From contig NZ_CP117445.1 in the NCBI RefSeq assembly GCF_030687715.1, positions 2,166,501 through 2,230,500 on the forward strand: DNA of 64,000 nucleotides. The letters are read 5' to 3'. This stretch comes from Pseudomonas sp. FP2196. Its GTDB lineage: Bacteria; Pseudomonadota; Gammaproteobacteria; Pseudomonadales; Pseudomonadaceae. Every line of letters starts with the position of its first letter. Position 1 is the stretch's first letter. Position numbers and translations under genes: made by a program. The notes below the pieces were generated by a model. That model did not search any database and was not told the origin of the DNA. It was given only the letters and a program-made list of their open reading frames with translations. Below are positions 9,659 through 18,851 of this stretch, in pieces.

Positions 9659-9810
9659 AAAAGAGCGCGACCACGCCGTCGGTCGCCGTGAACACTTCAG
9701 CCTAGTGGGAGAAAAAGCCGGGGAAGTAGCACATGTGTTGCCGGATTTGTGGGGCATGCAAGCAGCGGGATAGAAGGTTGGGTGGCTACCTATCCATTAT
9801 GTGACTGACA

Positions 9811-9824
9811 AGTTGTATACAACT
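9811..9824. promoter_or_regulatory. perfect 14-bp palindrome AGTTGTATACAACT upstream of the purine permease
   Basis: The sequence agttgtatacaact reads the same on both strands and lies 68 bases before the permease start. A TTGTATACAA core is typical of binding sites of GntR (FadR subfamily) regulators. A second smaller repeat, gtattgaatac (9844-9854), follows. No regulator gene is adjacent, so control in trans is inferred. Confidence 0.5.
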
Positions 9825-9891
9825 CTATGGACATTTGTCACGAGTATTGAATACAGTGTGCGCATAACAAAAACCAGGGAACCCCCCAACC

Positions 9892-11415
9892 ATGAAAACG
9901 CCCCATGTTTCACACCAACGGCCCGAGGACGAAAATCTCGGGGTCGGCGCGAATATGGCTTACGGCCTGCAACATGTTCTGACCATGTATGGCGGTATCG
10001 TCGCGGTGCCTCTGATCATCGGCCAGGCGGCCGGGCTGTCGCCGGCAGACATTGGTTTGTTGATTGCTGCTTCATTGTTTGCGGGGGGGCTGGCGACACT
10101 GCTGCAAACCCTGGGTCTACCGTTTTTTGGCTGTCAATTGCCGCTGGTGCAGGGTGTGTCGTTCTCCGGCGTTGCGACCATGGTGGCGATCGTCAGCAGT
10201 GGCGGGGAGGGCGGTTTCCAGTCAGTGCTTGGCGCGGTGATAGCGGCCTCGCTGATCGGGTTGTTGATTACCCCGGTGTTTTCGCGAATTACCAAGTTCT
10301 TCCCGCCCCTGGTGACCGGCATCGTCATCACCACCATCGGTCTGACGCTGATGCCGGTGGCCGCACGCTGGGCCATGGGCGGCAACAGCCATGCGCCGGA
10401 CTTCGGCAGCATGCAGAACATCGGCCTGGCGGCGGTTACGCTGGTGTTGGTGTTGCTGCTGAGCAAGGTCGGCAGCTCGACCATCTCGCGTCTGTCGATC
10501 CTGTTGGCCATGGTGATCGGTACGGTGCTGGCGGTGTTCCTTGGCATGGCGGATTTCTCCAGCGTCACGACCGGCCCGATGTTTGGCTTCCCGACGCCGT
10601 TTCACTTCGGCATGCCGACGTTCCACTTCGCCGCGATCCTGTCGATGTGCATCGTGGTCATGGTGACGCTGGTGGAAACCTCGGCGGACATTTTGGCCGT
10701 CGGTGAAATCATCGGCACCAAGGTTGACTCAAAACGGCTGGGCAATGGTCTGCGTGCGGACATGCTGTCGAGTATGTTTGCGCCGATCTTCGGTTCGTTC
10801 ACCCAAAGTGCCTTTGCCCAGAACGTTGGGTTAGTGGCGGTGACCGGAATCAAAAGTCGCTTTGTAGTCGCCACCGGCGGTCTGTTCCTGGTGATTCTCG
10901 GCCTGCTGCCGTTCATGGGCCGGGTGATCGCGGCGGTGCCGACTTCGGTGCTCGGTGGTGCCGGTATCGTGCTGTTCGGCACGGTGGCAGCGAGCGGTAT
11001 TCGGACCCTTTCCAAGGTTGATTACCGCAACAACGTCAACCTGATCATCGTTGCCACCTCGATCGGTTTCGGCATGATCCCGATTGCCGCACCGAATTTT
11101 TACGATCACTTCCCGAGCTGGTTCGCGACCATTTTCCATTCGGGCATCAGCTCGTCGGCGATCATGGCGATTTTGCTCAACCTGGCGTTCAACCACTTTA
11201 CCGCCGGCAACTCGGATCAGCAGTCGGTGTTTGCCGCGGCGGAGGAGCGGACCCTGCGTTATCGTGATCTGGCGGCGCTGCGTGAAGGCGATTACTTCAG
11301 CGACGGCAAGCTGCATGACTGCGATGGCAAGGAAGTGCCGGTCATCGAGCCGGATGATCACGATCATGGGCACGGTGCGCCGAAGGTGCAGGTGAAAAGC
11401 AGTGAGCATGTCTGA
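9892..11415 (+). CDS. NCS2-family purine permease (xanthine/uric acid type)
   Basis: The 507-aa protein has the nucleobase:cation symporter-2 architecture, with about 12-14 hydrophobic helices. Signatures include GVGANMAYGLQHVLTMYGG at the start, the motif AFAQNVGLVAVTGIKSR with conserved Q, N, G and T, and SVLGGAGIVLFGTVAASGI late in the protein. The xanthine/urate branch (XanQ, UacT, PbuX) is the best fit; uracil permease is less likely. The C-terminal tail after residue 470 is charged and His-rich (DDHDHGHG), an uncommon extension. The start follows a weak purine-rich stretch. The upstream palindrome suggests induction by a purine or its degradation products, and a strong terminator follows. 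Confidence 0.88.
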   Translation: MKTPHVSHQRPEDENLGVGANMAYGLQHVLTMYGGIVAVPLIIGQAAGLSPADIGLLIAASLFAGGLATLLQTLGLPFFGCQLPLVQGVSFSGVATMVAIVSSGGEGGFQSVLGAVIAASLIGLLITPVFSRITKFFPPLVTGIVITTIGLTLMPVAARWAMGGNSHAPDFGSMQNIGLAAVTLVLVLLLSKVGSSTISRLSILLAMVIGTVLAVFLGMADFSSVTTGPMFGFPTPFHFGMPTFHFAAILSMCIVVMVTLVETSADILAVGEIIGTKVDSKRLGNGLRADMLSSMFAPIFGSFTQSAFAQNVGLVAVTGIKSRFVVATGGLFLVILGLLPFMGRVIAAVPTSVLGGAGIVLFGTVAASGIRTLSKVDYRNNVNLIIVATSIGFGMIPIAAPNFYDHFPSWFATIFHSGISSSAIMAILLNLAFNHFTAGNSDQQSVFAAAEERTLRYRDLAALREGDYFSDGKLHDCDGKEVPVIEPDDHDHGHGAPKVQVKSSEHV

Positions 11416-11432
11416 CGGCTGCCTCTGAATAG

Positions 11433-11470
11433 AAAAGGGCCGATCTGTTTTTTACAGATCGGCCCTTTTT
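11433..11470 (+). terminator. rho-independent terminator of the purine permease gene
   Basis: A 16-bp perfect stem (aaaagggccgatctgt with its complement) closes a tttt-type loop and ends in a T run, 17 bases after the permease stop. Confidence 0.92.
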
Positions 11471-11478
11471 CATTCCGA

Positions 11479-11588
11479 GATCAAAAGATCGCAGCCTTCG
11501 GCAGCTCCTACACAGATCTCATACTCCGCCGATTCTGCGGATGAACGCTGAACTTCTAGGAGCTGCCGAAGGCTGCGATCTTTTGATC
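11479..11588. repeat. REP pair in outward-facing order
   Basis: The arms gatcaaaagatcgcagcc...cagctccta and taggagctgccgaaggctgcgatcttttgatc are inverted copies of the GTAGGAGCTGC family. Here the AAAGATC ends are outside and the GTAGG ends inside, the reverse of the other pairs. About 40 unrelated bases separate the arms. Confidence 0.75.
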
Positions 11589-11603
11589 TTTTCGAGCGCC
11601 CAC

Positions 11604-11637
11604 AAAAAAGCCCCTGAATCTTTCGATTCAGGGGCTT
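11604..11637 (-). terminator. terminator of tRNA-Asn
   Basis: On the minus strand, aagcccctgaatc and gattcaggggctt form a 13-bp stem around gaaa, followed by six T. It lies just downstream of tRNA-Asn. Confidence 0.88.
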
Positions 11638-11644
11638 TGCTATT

Positions 11645-11720
11645 TGGCTCCACAACCTGGACTCGAACCAGGGACCCAATGATTAACAGTCATTTGCTCT
11701 ACCAACTGAGCTATTGCGGA
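11645..11720 (-). tRNA. tRNA-Asn(GTT)
   Basis: The 76-base cloverleaf reads TCCGCAATAGCTCAG at the 5' end, has anticodon GTT in a CTGTTAA loop and a normal TTCGAGT T-loop, and ends in encoded CCA. The acceptor stem contains one G:U pair. Confidence 0.96.
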
Positions 11721-11730
11721 ATTGGTGCGT

Positions 11731-11758
11731 ATGTTACTGATTCAAAAAGAGAAGTCAA
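11731..11758 (-). promoter_or_regulatory. sigma70 promoter of tRNA-Asn
   Basis: On the minus strand TTGACT and TAACAT are spaced by 16 bases, and the -10 ends 11 bases before the tRNA 5' end. Confidence 0.65.
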
Positions 11759-11948
11759 GCATCGGTTGTCAAAATAGTTGTTTCTTCGGGACGGACGGTG
11801 GTTTGTCAGCGATTGGCGGTTACCAGAACCGCGCCGGAGGTCTACCATGGCCGCCCGGAAGTGGTAACACGCGCTGCCGGCCATTCGCCGAAAAGGTACG
11901 GGCCATGAATCACCCAGCCATCCAATCTCGTAACAGCGGGGTGCTCGC

Positions 11949-12179
11949 ATGAGCATCGCTCAGATCAGCCTGCCCAAAGGGGTTGGCCCGCACGCCGAAA
12001 AACTTTTCGACGCAATCACTCAGGCCAGTACCGCTGAAGAATTGAACCGCGCTGGCGGCAAGGCCGAAGGGTTTGTCCTGGGCCTTGAAAGCACCAAGGC
12101 GATCAAAAGCCAGATCGCCGAATCGCTGTACGTCGCCTATGACGATGCCGCCACCCAGCGCGCGAGCGAATTGGCTTAA
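11949..12179 (+). CDS. small conserved-looking hypothetical protein (76 aa)
   Basis: I do not recognise a named family. The 76-residue product (MSIAQISLPKGVGPHAEKLF...) is soluble, has no signal peptide or Cys, and is predicted mostly helical (GPHAEKLFDAITQA, TAEELNRAGGKAEGFVLG, AIKSQIAESLYVAYDDA). The codon usage resembles the surrounding genes, which argues for a real gene. The ribosome site is weak (ggggtg). It converges with the next small gene and the two share a TTAA, each stop codon using part of it. Confidence 0.6.
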   Translation: MSIAQISLPKGVGPHAEKLFDAITQASTAEELNRAGGKAEGFVLGLESTKAIKSQIAESLYVAYDDAATQRASELA

Positions 12180-12376
12180 CTGCCGAAAGTAATGGTGCCG
12201 AGCATCAGTTTGGCGTAAGCCGCGGTCGCCGCCAGTTGCACCAGCCACAGGGCCAGTCCGCCGATAAATACGCCGGTGGCGACTTGCAGAACCAGGCTTT
12301 TTTCGCGTTTGGCCGAGGCGCGGGGGATGAAGTCATCCAGGTCGTCACGGTCGGCACGCAGATTGTCGTTTTTCAT
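12176..12376 (-). CDS. small single-helix membrane protein, function unknown
   Basis: The 66-aa product starts MKNDNLRADRDDLDDFIPRA (acidic, then basic AKREKS) and contains one long hydrophobic helix (VLQVATGVFIGGLALWLVQLAATAAYA), followed by a short tail. It fits a single-pass inner-membrane protein with a cytoplasmic acidic N-terminus. An in-frame start at 12409 would add 11 residues; 12376 is preferred because the earlier stretch looks like leader DNA. No family recognised. Confidence 0.6.
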   Translation of the reverse strand: MKNDNLRADRDDLDDFIPRASAKREKSLVLQVATGVFIGGLALWLVQLAATAAYAKLMLGTITFGS

Positions 12377-12413
12377 ATCTGATCTCACGAGATTCACTGA
12401 TGTATACAAAACC

Positions 12414-12502
12414 CTGTAGGAGTGAGCCTGCTCGCGATAGAGGTGTGTCAGACAGTGATGCTTCGGCTGACAGGACGATCGCGAGCTGGCTCGCTCCTAC
12501 AG
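12414..12502. repeat. paired REP element, GAGCCTGCTCGCGA family
   Basis: The arms ctgtaggagtgagcctgctc(gcgat) and (atcgcgagc)tggctcgctcctacag are inverted around about 40 bases. This is the second REP family of the window, also seen at 16171, 23421, 36937, 40207 and 44329. Confidence 0.8.
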
Positions 12503-12552
12503 TTTTGATTTGTGTGCAGTCTAGAGGGTGTGGGGCGTCTTTCGGGACAAAT

Positions 12553-12583
12553 AAAAACGGGAAGCCCAAGGCTTCCCGTTTTT
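12553..12583 (-). terminator. terminator of the aminotransferase gene
   Basis: A 14-bp perfect stem (aaaaacgggaagcc with its complement) around a 3-base loop has T runs on both strands. It lies 16 bases after the stop of the aminotransferase. Confidence 0.9.
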
Positions 12584-12598
12584 CATCACTCTGCGAAA

Positions 12599-13795
12599 TC
12601 AGATGACCTGAACAATCGCATCCGTCACAGCCTTGATATTGCTCTGGTTCAGCGCAGCCACGCAGATGCGGCCGGTGTCCAGGGCGTAGATGCCGAACTC
12701 GTTGCGCAGGCGGTGAACCTGTTCGGTGGTCAGGCCGGAGTAGGAGAACATGCCGCGCTGACGGCCTACGAAGCTGAAGTCACGCTGTGGAGCTTTCTCT
12801 GCCAGCATGGCGACCATTTGCTCGCGCATGCCGCGAATGCGCAGACGCATTTCCGCCAGTTCGGCTTCCCACTGGGCGCGCAGTTCCGGGCTGTTCAGTA
12901 CGGCAGCCACGATGCTTGCGCCGTGGGTCGGCGGGTTGGAGTAGTTGGTGCGGATCACGCGTTTGACTTGCGACAGCACGCGCGCGCTTTCTTCTTTCGA
13001 TTCGCTGATGATCGACAGGGCGCCAACGCGCTCGCCGTACAGCGAGAACGATTTGGAGAACGAGCTCGACACGAAGAAGGTCAGGTCGGACTCAGCAAAC
13101 AGACGCACGGCGGCGGCGTCTTCGTCGATGCCATCACCGAAACCCTGGTAAGCCATGTCGAGGAACGGTACGTGCCCCTTGGCCTTGACCACTTGCAGCA
13201 CGTTGTTCCAGTCCGCCGGGCTCAGGTCGACGCCGGTCGGGTTGTGGCAGCAAGCGTGCAGGACAACGATCGAGCCGTTCGGCAGGGCGTTGAGGTCGTC
13301 GAGCAGGCCTGCACGGTTCACATCGTGGGTGGCGGCGTCGTAGTAGCGGTAGTTCTGCACCGGGAAACCGGCGGTTTCGAACAGCGCGCGGTGGTTTTCC
13401 CAGCTCGGGTCGCTGATCGCCACGACAGCGTTCGGCAGCAGTTGTTTGAGGAAGTCGGCACCGATTTTCAGTGCGCCGGTCCCGCCGACGGCCTGAGTGG
13501 TGATGACGCGACCGGCGCTGATCAGCGGTGAGTCATTGCCGAACAGCAGCTTTTGCACGGCCTGGTCGTAGGCCGCGATGCCATCGATCGGCAGGTAACC
13601 GCGCGAAGCGTGTTGAGCAGCACGAACGGTTTCGGCCTCGATCACGGCGCGCAGAAGTGGAATTCGCCCCTCTTCGTTGCAGTAAACACCTACACCCAGG
13701 TTGACCTTGGTGGTCCGGGTATCGGCGTTGAATGCTTCGTTGAGGCCCAGGATTGGATCGCGGGGTGCCATTTCGACAGCGGAGAACAGGCTCAT
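12599..13795 (-). CDS. tyrB: aromatic amino acid aminotransferase (class I, PLP)
   Basis: The 398-aa protein is a full-length aspartate/tyrosine aminotransferase of subgroup I-alpha. It shows DPILGLNEAFNADTR at the N-terminus, the Asn of CCHNPTGVD, FLDMAYQGFGDG with the PLP-binding Asp/Tyr, SSSFSKSFSLYGERVG with the Schiff-base Lys, and a late GRICVAALNQSN. It transfers amino groups between 2-oxoglutarate and Phe/Tyr/Asp. Which substrate dominates cannot be fixed by eye, so the symbol is provisional. The gene is divergent from uvrB; a TATACT box on the minus strand near 13876 could serve as its -10. Confidence 0.9.
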   Translation of the reverse strand: MSLFSAVEMAPRDPILGLNEAFNADTRTTKVNLGVGVYCNEEGRIPLLRAVIEAETVRAAQHASRGYLPIDGIAAYDQAVQKLLFGNDSPLISAGRVITTQAVGGTGALKIGADFLKQLLPNAVVAISDPSWENHRALFETAGFPVQNYRYYDAATHDVNRAGLLDDLNALPNGSIVVLHACCHNPTGVDLSPADWNNVLQVVKAKGHVPFLDMAYQGFGDGIDEDAAAVRLFAESDLTFFVSSSFSKSFSLYGERVGALSIISESKEESARVLSQVKRVIRTNYSNPPTHGASIVAAVLNSPELRAQWEAELAEMRLRIRGMREQMVAMLAEKAPQRDFSFVGRQRGMFSYSGLTTEQVHRLRNEFGIYALDTGRICVAALNQSNIKAVTDAIVQVI

Positions 13796-14131
13796 TATTA
13801 CGGCGGCTCTGAATGGAGAGTGGAGGGACGTGTCGCGCTCCAGCCGGATGCACTAGAGCGGTGCACAAACGGGGAGCTAGTATAGAGGCCATCACCGAGC
13901 AATGGCGACAGGCGAATCGGCTTTTAGGGCAAGTTTTTCCGATTATTTCTCGACCGTTAGTCGATTGGTCGTGTCAGAGTCTTTACCGGATGTAGGACGT
14001 TTACCTTGAAAGCTGAGGCAATCGACACCACATTGAGCACAATCCAGGTTTTTCTTGCGCGACATCGGTCGTTTGCGGTCGTCCCCGTGGTGTTCCGCTT
14101 TGCTCGGAACGCCGCGATCCCAGAGGTGTGT
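13796..14131. other. 336-base divergent intergenic region between the aminotransferase gene and uvrB
   Basis: It must hold the promoters of both genes. I looked for a LexA box (CTGT-N8-ACAG) for uvrB and found none. In-frame starts upstream of the uvrB ATG exist (14006) but lie in non-conserved sequence. No small gene or repeat is visible. Confidence 0.5.
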
Positions 14132-16147
14132 ATGTCCGAATTCCAGCTAGTCACCCGCTTCGAGCCCGCCGGCGATCAGCCGGAAGCTATTCGCCAATTG
14201 GTGGAGGGCATCGAAGCCGGGCTGGCGCACCAGACGCTGCTCGGTGTGACCGGCTCGGGCAAGACCTTCAGCATCGCCAATGTCATCTCGCAGATACAGC
14301 GCCCGACACTGGTGCTGGCGCCAAACAAGACCCTCGCCGCGCAACTCTACGGTGAGTTCAAGGCGTTCTTCCCGAACAACGCCGTCGAATACTTCGTTTC
14401 GTACTACGACTACTACCAGCCTGAAGCCTATGTGCCGTCGTCCGACACCTTCATCGAGAAGGATGCGTCGATCAACGACCACATCGAACAGATGCGTCTT
14501 TCCGCGACCAAAGCGCTACTGGAACGCAAGGACGCGATCATCGTCACCACGGTGTCGTGCATCTACGGTCTCGGTAGCCCGGAAACCTATTTGAAGATGG
14601 TGCTGCACGTCGATCGCGGCGACAAACTCGATCAGCGCGCGTTGCTGCGGCGTCTGGCCGACCTGCAATACACCCGTAATGACATGGATTTTGCCCGTGC
14701 CACGTTCCGAGTGCGTGGCGATGTGATCGATATCTACCCGGCGGAATCCGATCTGGAAGCGATCCGCATCGAGCTATTTGATGACGAAGTCGAAAGCATT
14801 TCCGCGTTTGATCCGCTGACCGGCGAAGTCATCCGCAAGATGCCGCGTTTCACTTTCTATCCCAAGAGTCACTACGTGACGCCCCGCGAGACCCTGCTCG
14901 ACGCCATCGAACACATCAAAGTCGAATTGCAGGAGCGCCTCGAGTACCTGCGCAGCAACAACAAACTGGTAGAAGCCCAGCGTCTGGAGCAGCGCACCCG
15001 TTTCGATCTGGAAATGATTCTCGAACTGGGCTATTGCAACGGCATCGAAAACTACTCGCGCTACCTGTCCGGGCGGCCGGCCGGCGCGGCGCCGCCGACC
15101 CTCTATGATTATTTGCCGGCCGACGCTTTGCTAGTGATCGACGAATCCCACGTCAGCGTGCCGCAGGTCGGTGCGATGTATAAGGGCGACCGTTCGCGTA
15201 AAGAGACCCTGGTCGAATACGGCTTCCGCCTGCCCTCGGCGCTGGATAACCGGCCGATGCGTTTTGACGAGTGGGAAGGGGTGAGCCCGCAGACGATTTT
15301 CGTCTCGGCCACGCCAGGTAACTACGAGGCCGAGCACGCCGGGCGTGTGGTCGAGCAATTGGTGCGTCCGACCGGTCTGGTCGATCCGCAGATCGAAGTG
15401 CGTCCGGCGCTGACTCAGGTCGATGATTTGCTCTCGGAAATCTCCAAACGCGTGGCCATCGAGGAGCGGGTGCTGGTCACCACGTTGACCAAGCGCATGG
15501 CCGAAGACCTCACCGATTACCTCGCCGATCACGGCGTGCGCGTGCGTTATCTGCACTCGGACATCGACACGGTCGAGCGCGTAGAGATCATCCGCGACCT
15601 GCGTCTGGGTACCTTCGATGTGCTGGTCGGGATCAACCTGTTGCGCGAAGGTCTGGACATGCCGGAAGTGTCGTTGGTGGCGATTCTCGATGCCGACAAG
15701 GAAGGCTTCCTGCGTTCCGAGCGCTCGCTGATCCAGACCATCGGCCGTGCCGCGCGTAACCTCAATGGCCGCGCGATTCTGTATGCCGATCGCATGACCG
15801 GTTCAATGGAGCGGGCGATTGGCGAGACCGAGCGCCGCCGTGACAAGCAGATCGCCTTCAACCTGGAAAACGGCATCACCCCGAAAGGTGTGTTCAAGGA
15901 CGTCGCCGACATCATGGAAGGCGCTACGGTGCCGGGCTCGCGCAGCAAGAAACGCAAAGGCATGGCCAAGGCTGCCGAGGAAAACGCCAAGTACGAAGCC
16001 GAACTGCGCTCCCCGAGCGAGATCACCAAGCGTATTCGTGCGCTGGAAGAGAAGATGTATCAGTTGGCGCGGGATCTGGAGTTTGAAGCGGCGGCGCAGA
16101 TGCGTGATGAGATTGCCAAGTTGCGCGAGCGACTTCTCGCTGTTTGA
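14132..16147 (+). CDS. uvrB: excinuclease ABC subunit B
   Basis: The 671-aa protein is the normal UvrB length. It has the Walker [10 protein letters not shown], the beta-hairpin [20 protein letters not shown] that probes [11 protein letters not shown] (DEAD-like motif), [33 protein letters not shown] (motif VI) and a C-terminal UVR domain ([20 protein letters not shown]) that contacts UvrC. It loads on UvrA-marked damage in nucleotide-excision repair. The start at [10 protein letters not shown] follows cagagg by about 7 bases; an upstream in-frame start is rejected. Confidence 0.98.
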   Translation: MSEFQLVTRFEPAGDQPEAIRQLVEGIEAGLAHQTLLGVTGSGKTFSIANVISQIQRPTLVLAPNKTLAAQLYGEFKAFFPNNAVEYFVSYYDYYQPEAYVPSSDTFIEKDASINDHIEQMRLSATKALLERKDAIIVTTVSCIYGLGSPETYLKMVLHVDRGDKLDQRALLRRLADLQYTRNDMDFARATFRVRGDVIDIYPAESDLEAIRIELFDDEVESISAFDPLTGEVIRKMPRFTFYPKSHYVTPRETLLDAIEHIKVELQERLEYLRSNNKLVEAQRLEQRTRFDLEMILELGYCNGIENYSRYLSGRPAGAAPPTLYDYLPADALLVIDESHVSVPQVGAMYKGDRSRKETLVEYGFRLPSALDNRPMRFDEWEGVSPQTIFVSATPGNYEAEHAGRVVEQLVRPTGLVDPQIEVRPALTQVDDLLSEISKRVAIEERVLVTTLTKRMAEDLTDYLADHGVRVRYLHSDIDTVERVEIIRDLRLGTFDVLVGINLLREGLDMPEVSLVAILDADKEGFLRSERSLIQTIGRAARNLNGRAILYADRMTGSMERAIGETERRRDKQIAFNLENGITPKGVFKDVADIMEGATVPGSRSKKRKGMAKAAEENAKYEAELRSPSEITKRIRALEEKMYQLARDLEFEAAAQMRDEIAKLRERLLAV

Positions 16148-16170
16148 TTTTTATTGCCTGACCGGGCCTC

Positions 16171-16246
16171 ATCGCGAGCAGGCTCGCTCCCACCTTGGAT
16201 CTGTGTCGTTTACAAATCCCCTGTGGGAGCGAGCCTGCTCGCGAAT
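16171..16246. repeat. paired REP element, GAGCCTGCTCGCGA family
   Basis: The arms atcgcgagcaggctcgctcc and ggagcgagcctgctcgcga are inverted around about 30 bases, placed between the convergent uvrB and MFS genes. Confidence 0.8.
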
Positions 16247-16261
16247 GGCGGCAACACGGTC

Positions 16262-17812
16262 TTAATGAGACTCCCCGCCCTTCAGCCCCTGCGGCAATTT
16301 CTTGGTCAACAAAATCGCCAGCATACTGATCCCCAGCGCAATCCCGACAAAGTGAAACGCATCGTTGTAGGCCATGATCGCCGCCTGCTGATGCACGATC
16401 TCACTCATCTTGCCCAGCGCCGCCGTATCACTGCCAAACCGATCGGTCATCGACGCCAGCCGCTCGGCCACTTGCGGATTGGTCGGCACCACGGCCTCGC
16501 GCAAATAATCGAAGTAAGTCTTGGTCCGCGCATCCAGCAGTGTCGCGAGTAGGGCGATGCCGATGGCGCCGCCAAGGTTGCGCAGGATGTTGAACAAGCT
16601 CGACGCCGACCCCGCGTCCTGCGGCAGGATGTAAGCCGTGGCAATCAGCGAGATGGTCACCATGATCAGCGGCTGACCCAGCGCCCGAATGATCTGGATC
16701 TGATTGAACTGCGGCCCGGCAAAGTCCGGGTTGAGCACCCCTGATGAAAAACTCGCCAGACCAAACAGGCCGAATCCCAAAGTACACAGCCACTTCGGCG
16801 AGATGAACTTCATCAGCTTCGGCACCAGCGGAATCAGAAACAGCTGCGGCACGCCCATCCACATGATTACTTCGCCGATCTGCAGGGCGTTGTAGTTCTG
16901 AATCTGCGCCAGATACAGGGGTAGCAGATAAATCGATCCGTACAAACCCACACCCATGCCAAGGCTGGAAATGCTCGACAGGCCAAAATTGCGATTGCGC
17001 AGAATGCCGAGGTTGATCAGCGGATTGGGTTTGGAAATCTGCACGATGACGAAGGTGATCAGGCTCAGGAGGGCGATGCTGCCCAGGGTCACGATCAGGC
17101 TCGACTCGAGCCAGTCCTTGCGATGGCCTTCTTCCAGAAACACCTGCAAGCATCCAAGGCCGACGCCCAAAGTGAGGATGCCGGTGTAGTCGGTGCTCTT
17201 GAGCAGCTCCCAATGCGCTTCCTTTTTCTCCAGCCCGTACATCAGTCCGGCGATCATGATCAGTCCCGGCGGAATGTTGATATAGAAGATGTATTCCCAA
17301 CCCCAGTTTTCCGTAAGCCAGCCGCCCAGCGTCGGTCCGATGGACGGAGCGAAGGTCGCGGTCATGGCAAACATCGCCATGCCTTTGGCGCGGTGGTGCT
17401 CGGGGAGTTTGATCAGGGTCAGGGTGAACGCCAGCGGAATCAGCGCGCCGCCGGTGAAGCCCTGCATGGCGCGAAAGACGATCATGCTCTCCAGGCTCCA
17501 GGCCATCGAGCACAACAGCGAAGACACCAGAAACCCCAGCGACACCCACACCGCCAGGCGCCGTGCCGAGAGCAGCTGCACCAGCCACGCGGTCAGCGGA
17601 ATCATGATGATTTCCGCCACCAGATACGAAGTGGAAATCCACGAGCCTTCTTCCAGCGTCGCCGACAGTGCGCCCTGAATGTCCTTGAGCGAAGAGTTGG
17701 TGATCTGGATGTCGAGCACCGCCATAAAGGCGCCGAGCATCACGCTCATCACCGCGATCCAGTCCCGTCGGGTCGGTTCGCCGACCGGACGGATCAGCGA
17801 ATCACCGGCCAT
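16262..17812 (-). CDS. DHA2-family MFS multidrug exporter (EmrB-like)
   Basis: The 516-aa protein has 14 predicted helices and DHA2/EmrB motifs: MLGAFMAVLDIQITNSSLKDI (motif D1-like), GSWISTSYLVAEIIMIPLTAW, FRAMQGFTGGALIPLAF (motif A/B region) and APSIGPTLGGWLTENWGWEY (motif C, antiporter signature). It should exchange protons for drugs or metabolites in the inner membrane. It begins 11 bases before the end of the upstream membrane-fusion gene, so the two are translated together. No outer-membrane TolC gene is adjacent. The substrate is unknown. Confidence 0.9.
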   Translation of the reverse strand: MAGDSLIRPVGEPTRRDWIAVMSVMLGAFMAVLDIQITNSSLKDIQGALSATLEEGSWISTSYLVAEIIMIPLTAWLVQLLSARRLAVWVSLGFLVSSLLCSMAWSLESMIVFRAMQGFTGGALIPLAFTLTLIKLPEHHRAKGMAMFAMTATFAPSIGPTLGGWLTENWGWEYIFYINIPPGLIMIAGLMYGLEKKEAHWELLKSTDYTGILTLGVGLGCLQVFLEEGHRKDWLESSLIVTLGSIALLSLITFVIVQISKPNPLINLGILRNRNFGLSSISSLGMGVGLYGSIYLLPLYLAQIQNYNALQIGEVIMWMGVPQLFLIPLVPKLMKFISPKWLCTLGFGLFGLASFSSGVLNPDFAGPQFNQIQIIRALGQPLIMVTISLIATAYILPQDAGSASSLFNILRNLGGAIGIALLATLLDARTKTYFDYLREAVVPTNPQVAERLASMTDRFGSDTAALGKMSEIVHQQAAIMAYNDAFHFVGIALGISMLAILLTKKLPQGLKGGESH

Positions 17813-18851
17813 TGTCCGGGGCGTCTTTGATGTTCACGGTGGCGGTGACGGACATGCCCGGACGGATCTTGCCGTGCAGCGGGTTGTCGGCCTTGAAGGT
17901 CAGTTTCACCGGAATGCGTTGCACGACTTTGGTGAAGTTGCCTGTTGCGTTGTCTGGCGGCAACAGGCTGAACTGCGCGCCGGACGCAGCGAACAGGCTG
18001 TCGACCCGCGCTTCGATTGGCGTGTCGCTGTAGGCGTCGAAAGTCAGCTCGGCTTTTTGCCCGGGCAGCATGCGGCCAATCTGGGTTTCCTTGAAGTTGG
18101 CCTGCACCCAGATGTCTTCGTCCGGGACGATCGACAGCAGATAGGCGCCGGCCTGCACCACTTGGCCATTGCGCGCGGCACGCTGGCCGACCAGGCCGCT
18201 GATCGGTGCGTGGATTTCGCTGCGGGTCAGGTTGAGTTCGGCCTGGGCCAGATCGGCGCGAGCGTTGGCGATTTGCGCGTCGAGGCGTTTGATCTCGGCG
18301 CTTAGTGCGTTGACTTGTTGGCGCTGACTTTGGGCATCGGCCTGGGCCTTGGTCACTTGCGAACGGGCGATATGGGCGTCGGCGGAGAGGGTGGTCACTC
18401 GTTCTTCGGAAACGTAACCGGGTTTGCGCAGGGTTTCTGCGCGCGACAAATCCATCTGCGAGCGGCCAAGCGTCGCTTGAGTGGTCGCCACTTGCGCATC
18501 ACTGGCGGCGATCAGACTCGCTTGCTGTGTCAGTTTGCTCTGCGCTTGCAGGCGCTCGGCTTCGCGGGTGGCGAGGGCGGCGTTGGCGCGATCTACAGCC
18601 AGACGGAAATCCTCGCCTTCGAGGCGTACCAGCAGCTGGCCTTTTTCGACATGCTGGTTGTCCTGCACCAGCACTTCGTCGATGCGCGCACTCAACTGGC
18701 TCGACACGCGGGTGATTTCGCCCTGGACATAAGCGTTGTCGGTGCTTTCATAAAAGCGGCCCTTGAAAAACCAATGGGCGAAAAAGCCCCCGGCAATCAA
18801 CAGGACCAGAAGCAGCAAAATGAGCAGGCGACGCTTGAGTTGGGCAGGCAT
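17802..18851 (-). CDS. HlyD/EmrA-type membrane-fusion protein
   Basis: The 349-aa protein has a basic N-terminus and one membrane anchor (RRLLILLLLVLLIAGGFFAH), then STDNAYVQGEITRVSSQLSA typical of EmrA. A lipoyl-like half-motif and a long coiled-coil hairpin (about residues 85-205, Gln/Ala-rich) follow, then the second lipoyl half (IHAPISGLVGQRAARNGQVV) and a beta-barrel. It should bridge the MFS pump to an outer-membrane channel. A TTG two codons upstream (18857) is in frame; ATG at 18851 is preferred. The coding end overlaps the MFS gene. Confidence 0.9.
   Translation of the reverse strand: MPAQLKRRLLILLLLVLLIAGGFFAHWFFKGRFYESTDNAYVQGEITRVSSQLSARIDEVLVQDNQHVEKGQLLVRLEGEDFRLAVDRANAALATREAERLQAQSKLTQQASLIAASDAQVATTQATLGRSQMDLSRAETLRKPGYVSEERVTTLSADAHIARSQVTKAQADAQSQRQQVNALSAEIKRLDAQIANARADLAQAELNLTRSEIHAPISGLVGQRAARNGQVVQAGAYLLSIVPDEDIWVQANFKETQIGRMLPGQKAELTFDAYSDTPIEARVDSLFAASGAQFSLLPPDNATGNFTKVVQRIPVKLTFKADNPLHGKIRPGMSVTATVNIKDAPDNGR

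Noticed and set aside
9801..10706. 301-codon frame overlapping the start of the purine permease
   Set aside because: Out of frame with the permease, Arg/Gly/His-rich, and without a ribosome site.
13796..14131. LexA/SOS box before uvrB
   Set aside because: No CTGT-N8-ACAG sequence is present in the intergenic region.
16428..17642. 404-codon frame on the same strand as the MFS gene
   Set aside because: A shadow frame; the other frame encodes 14 helices and DHA2 motifs.
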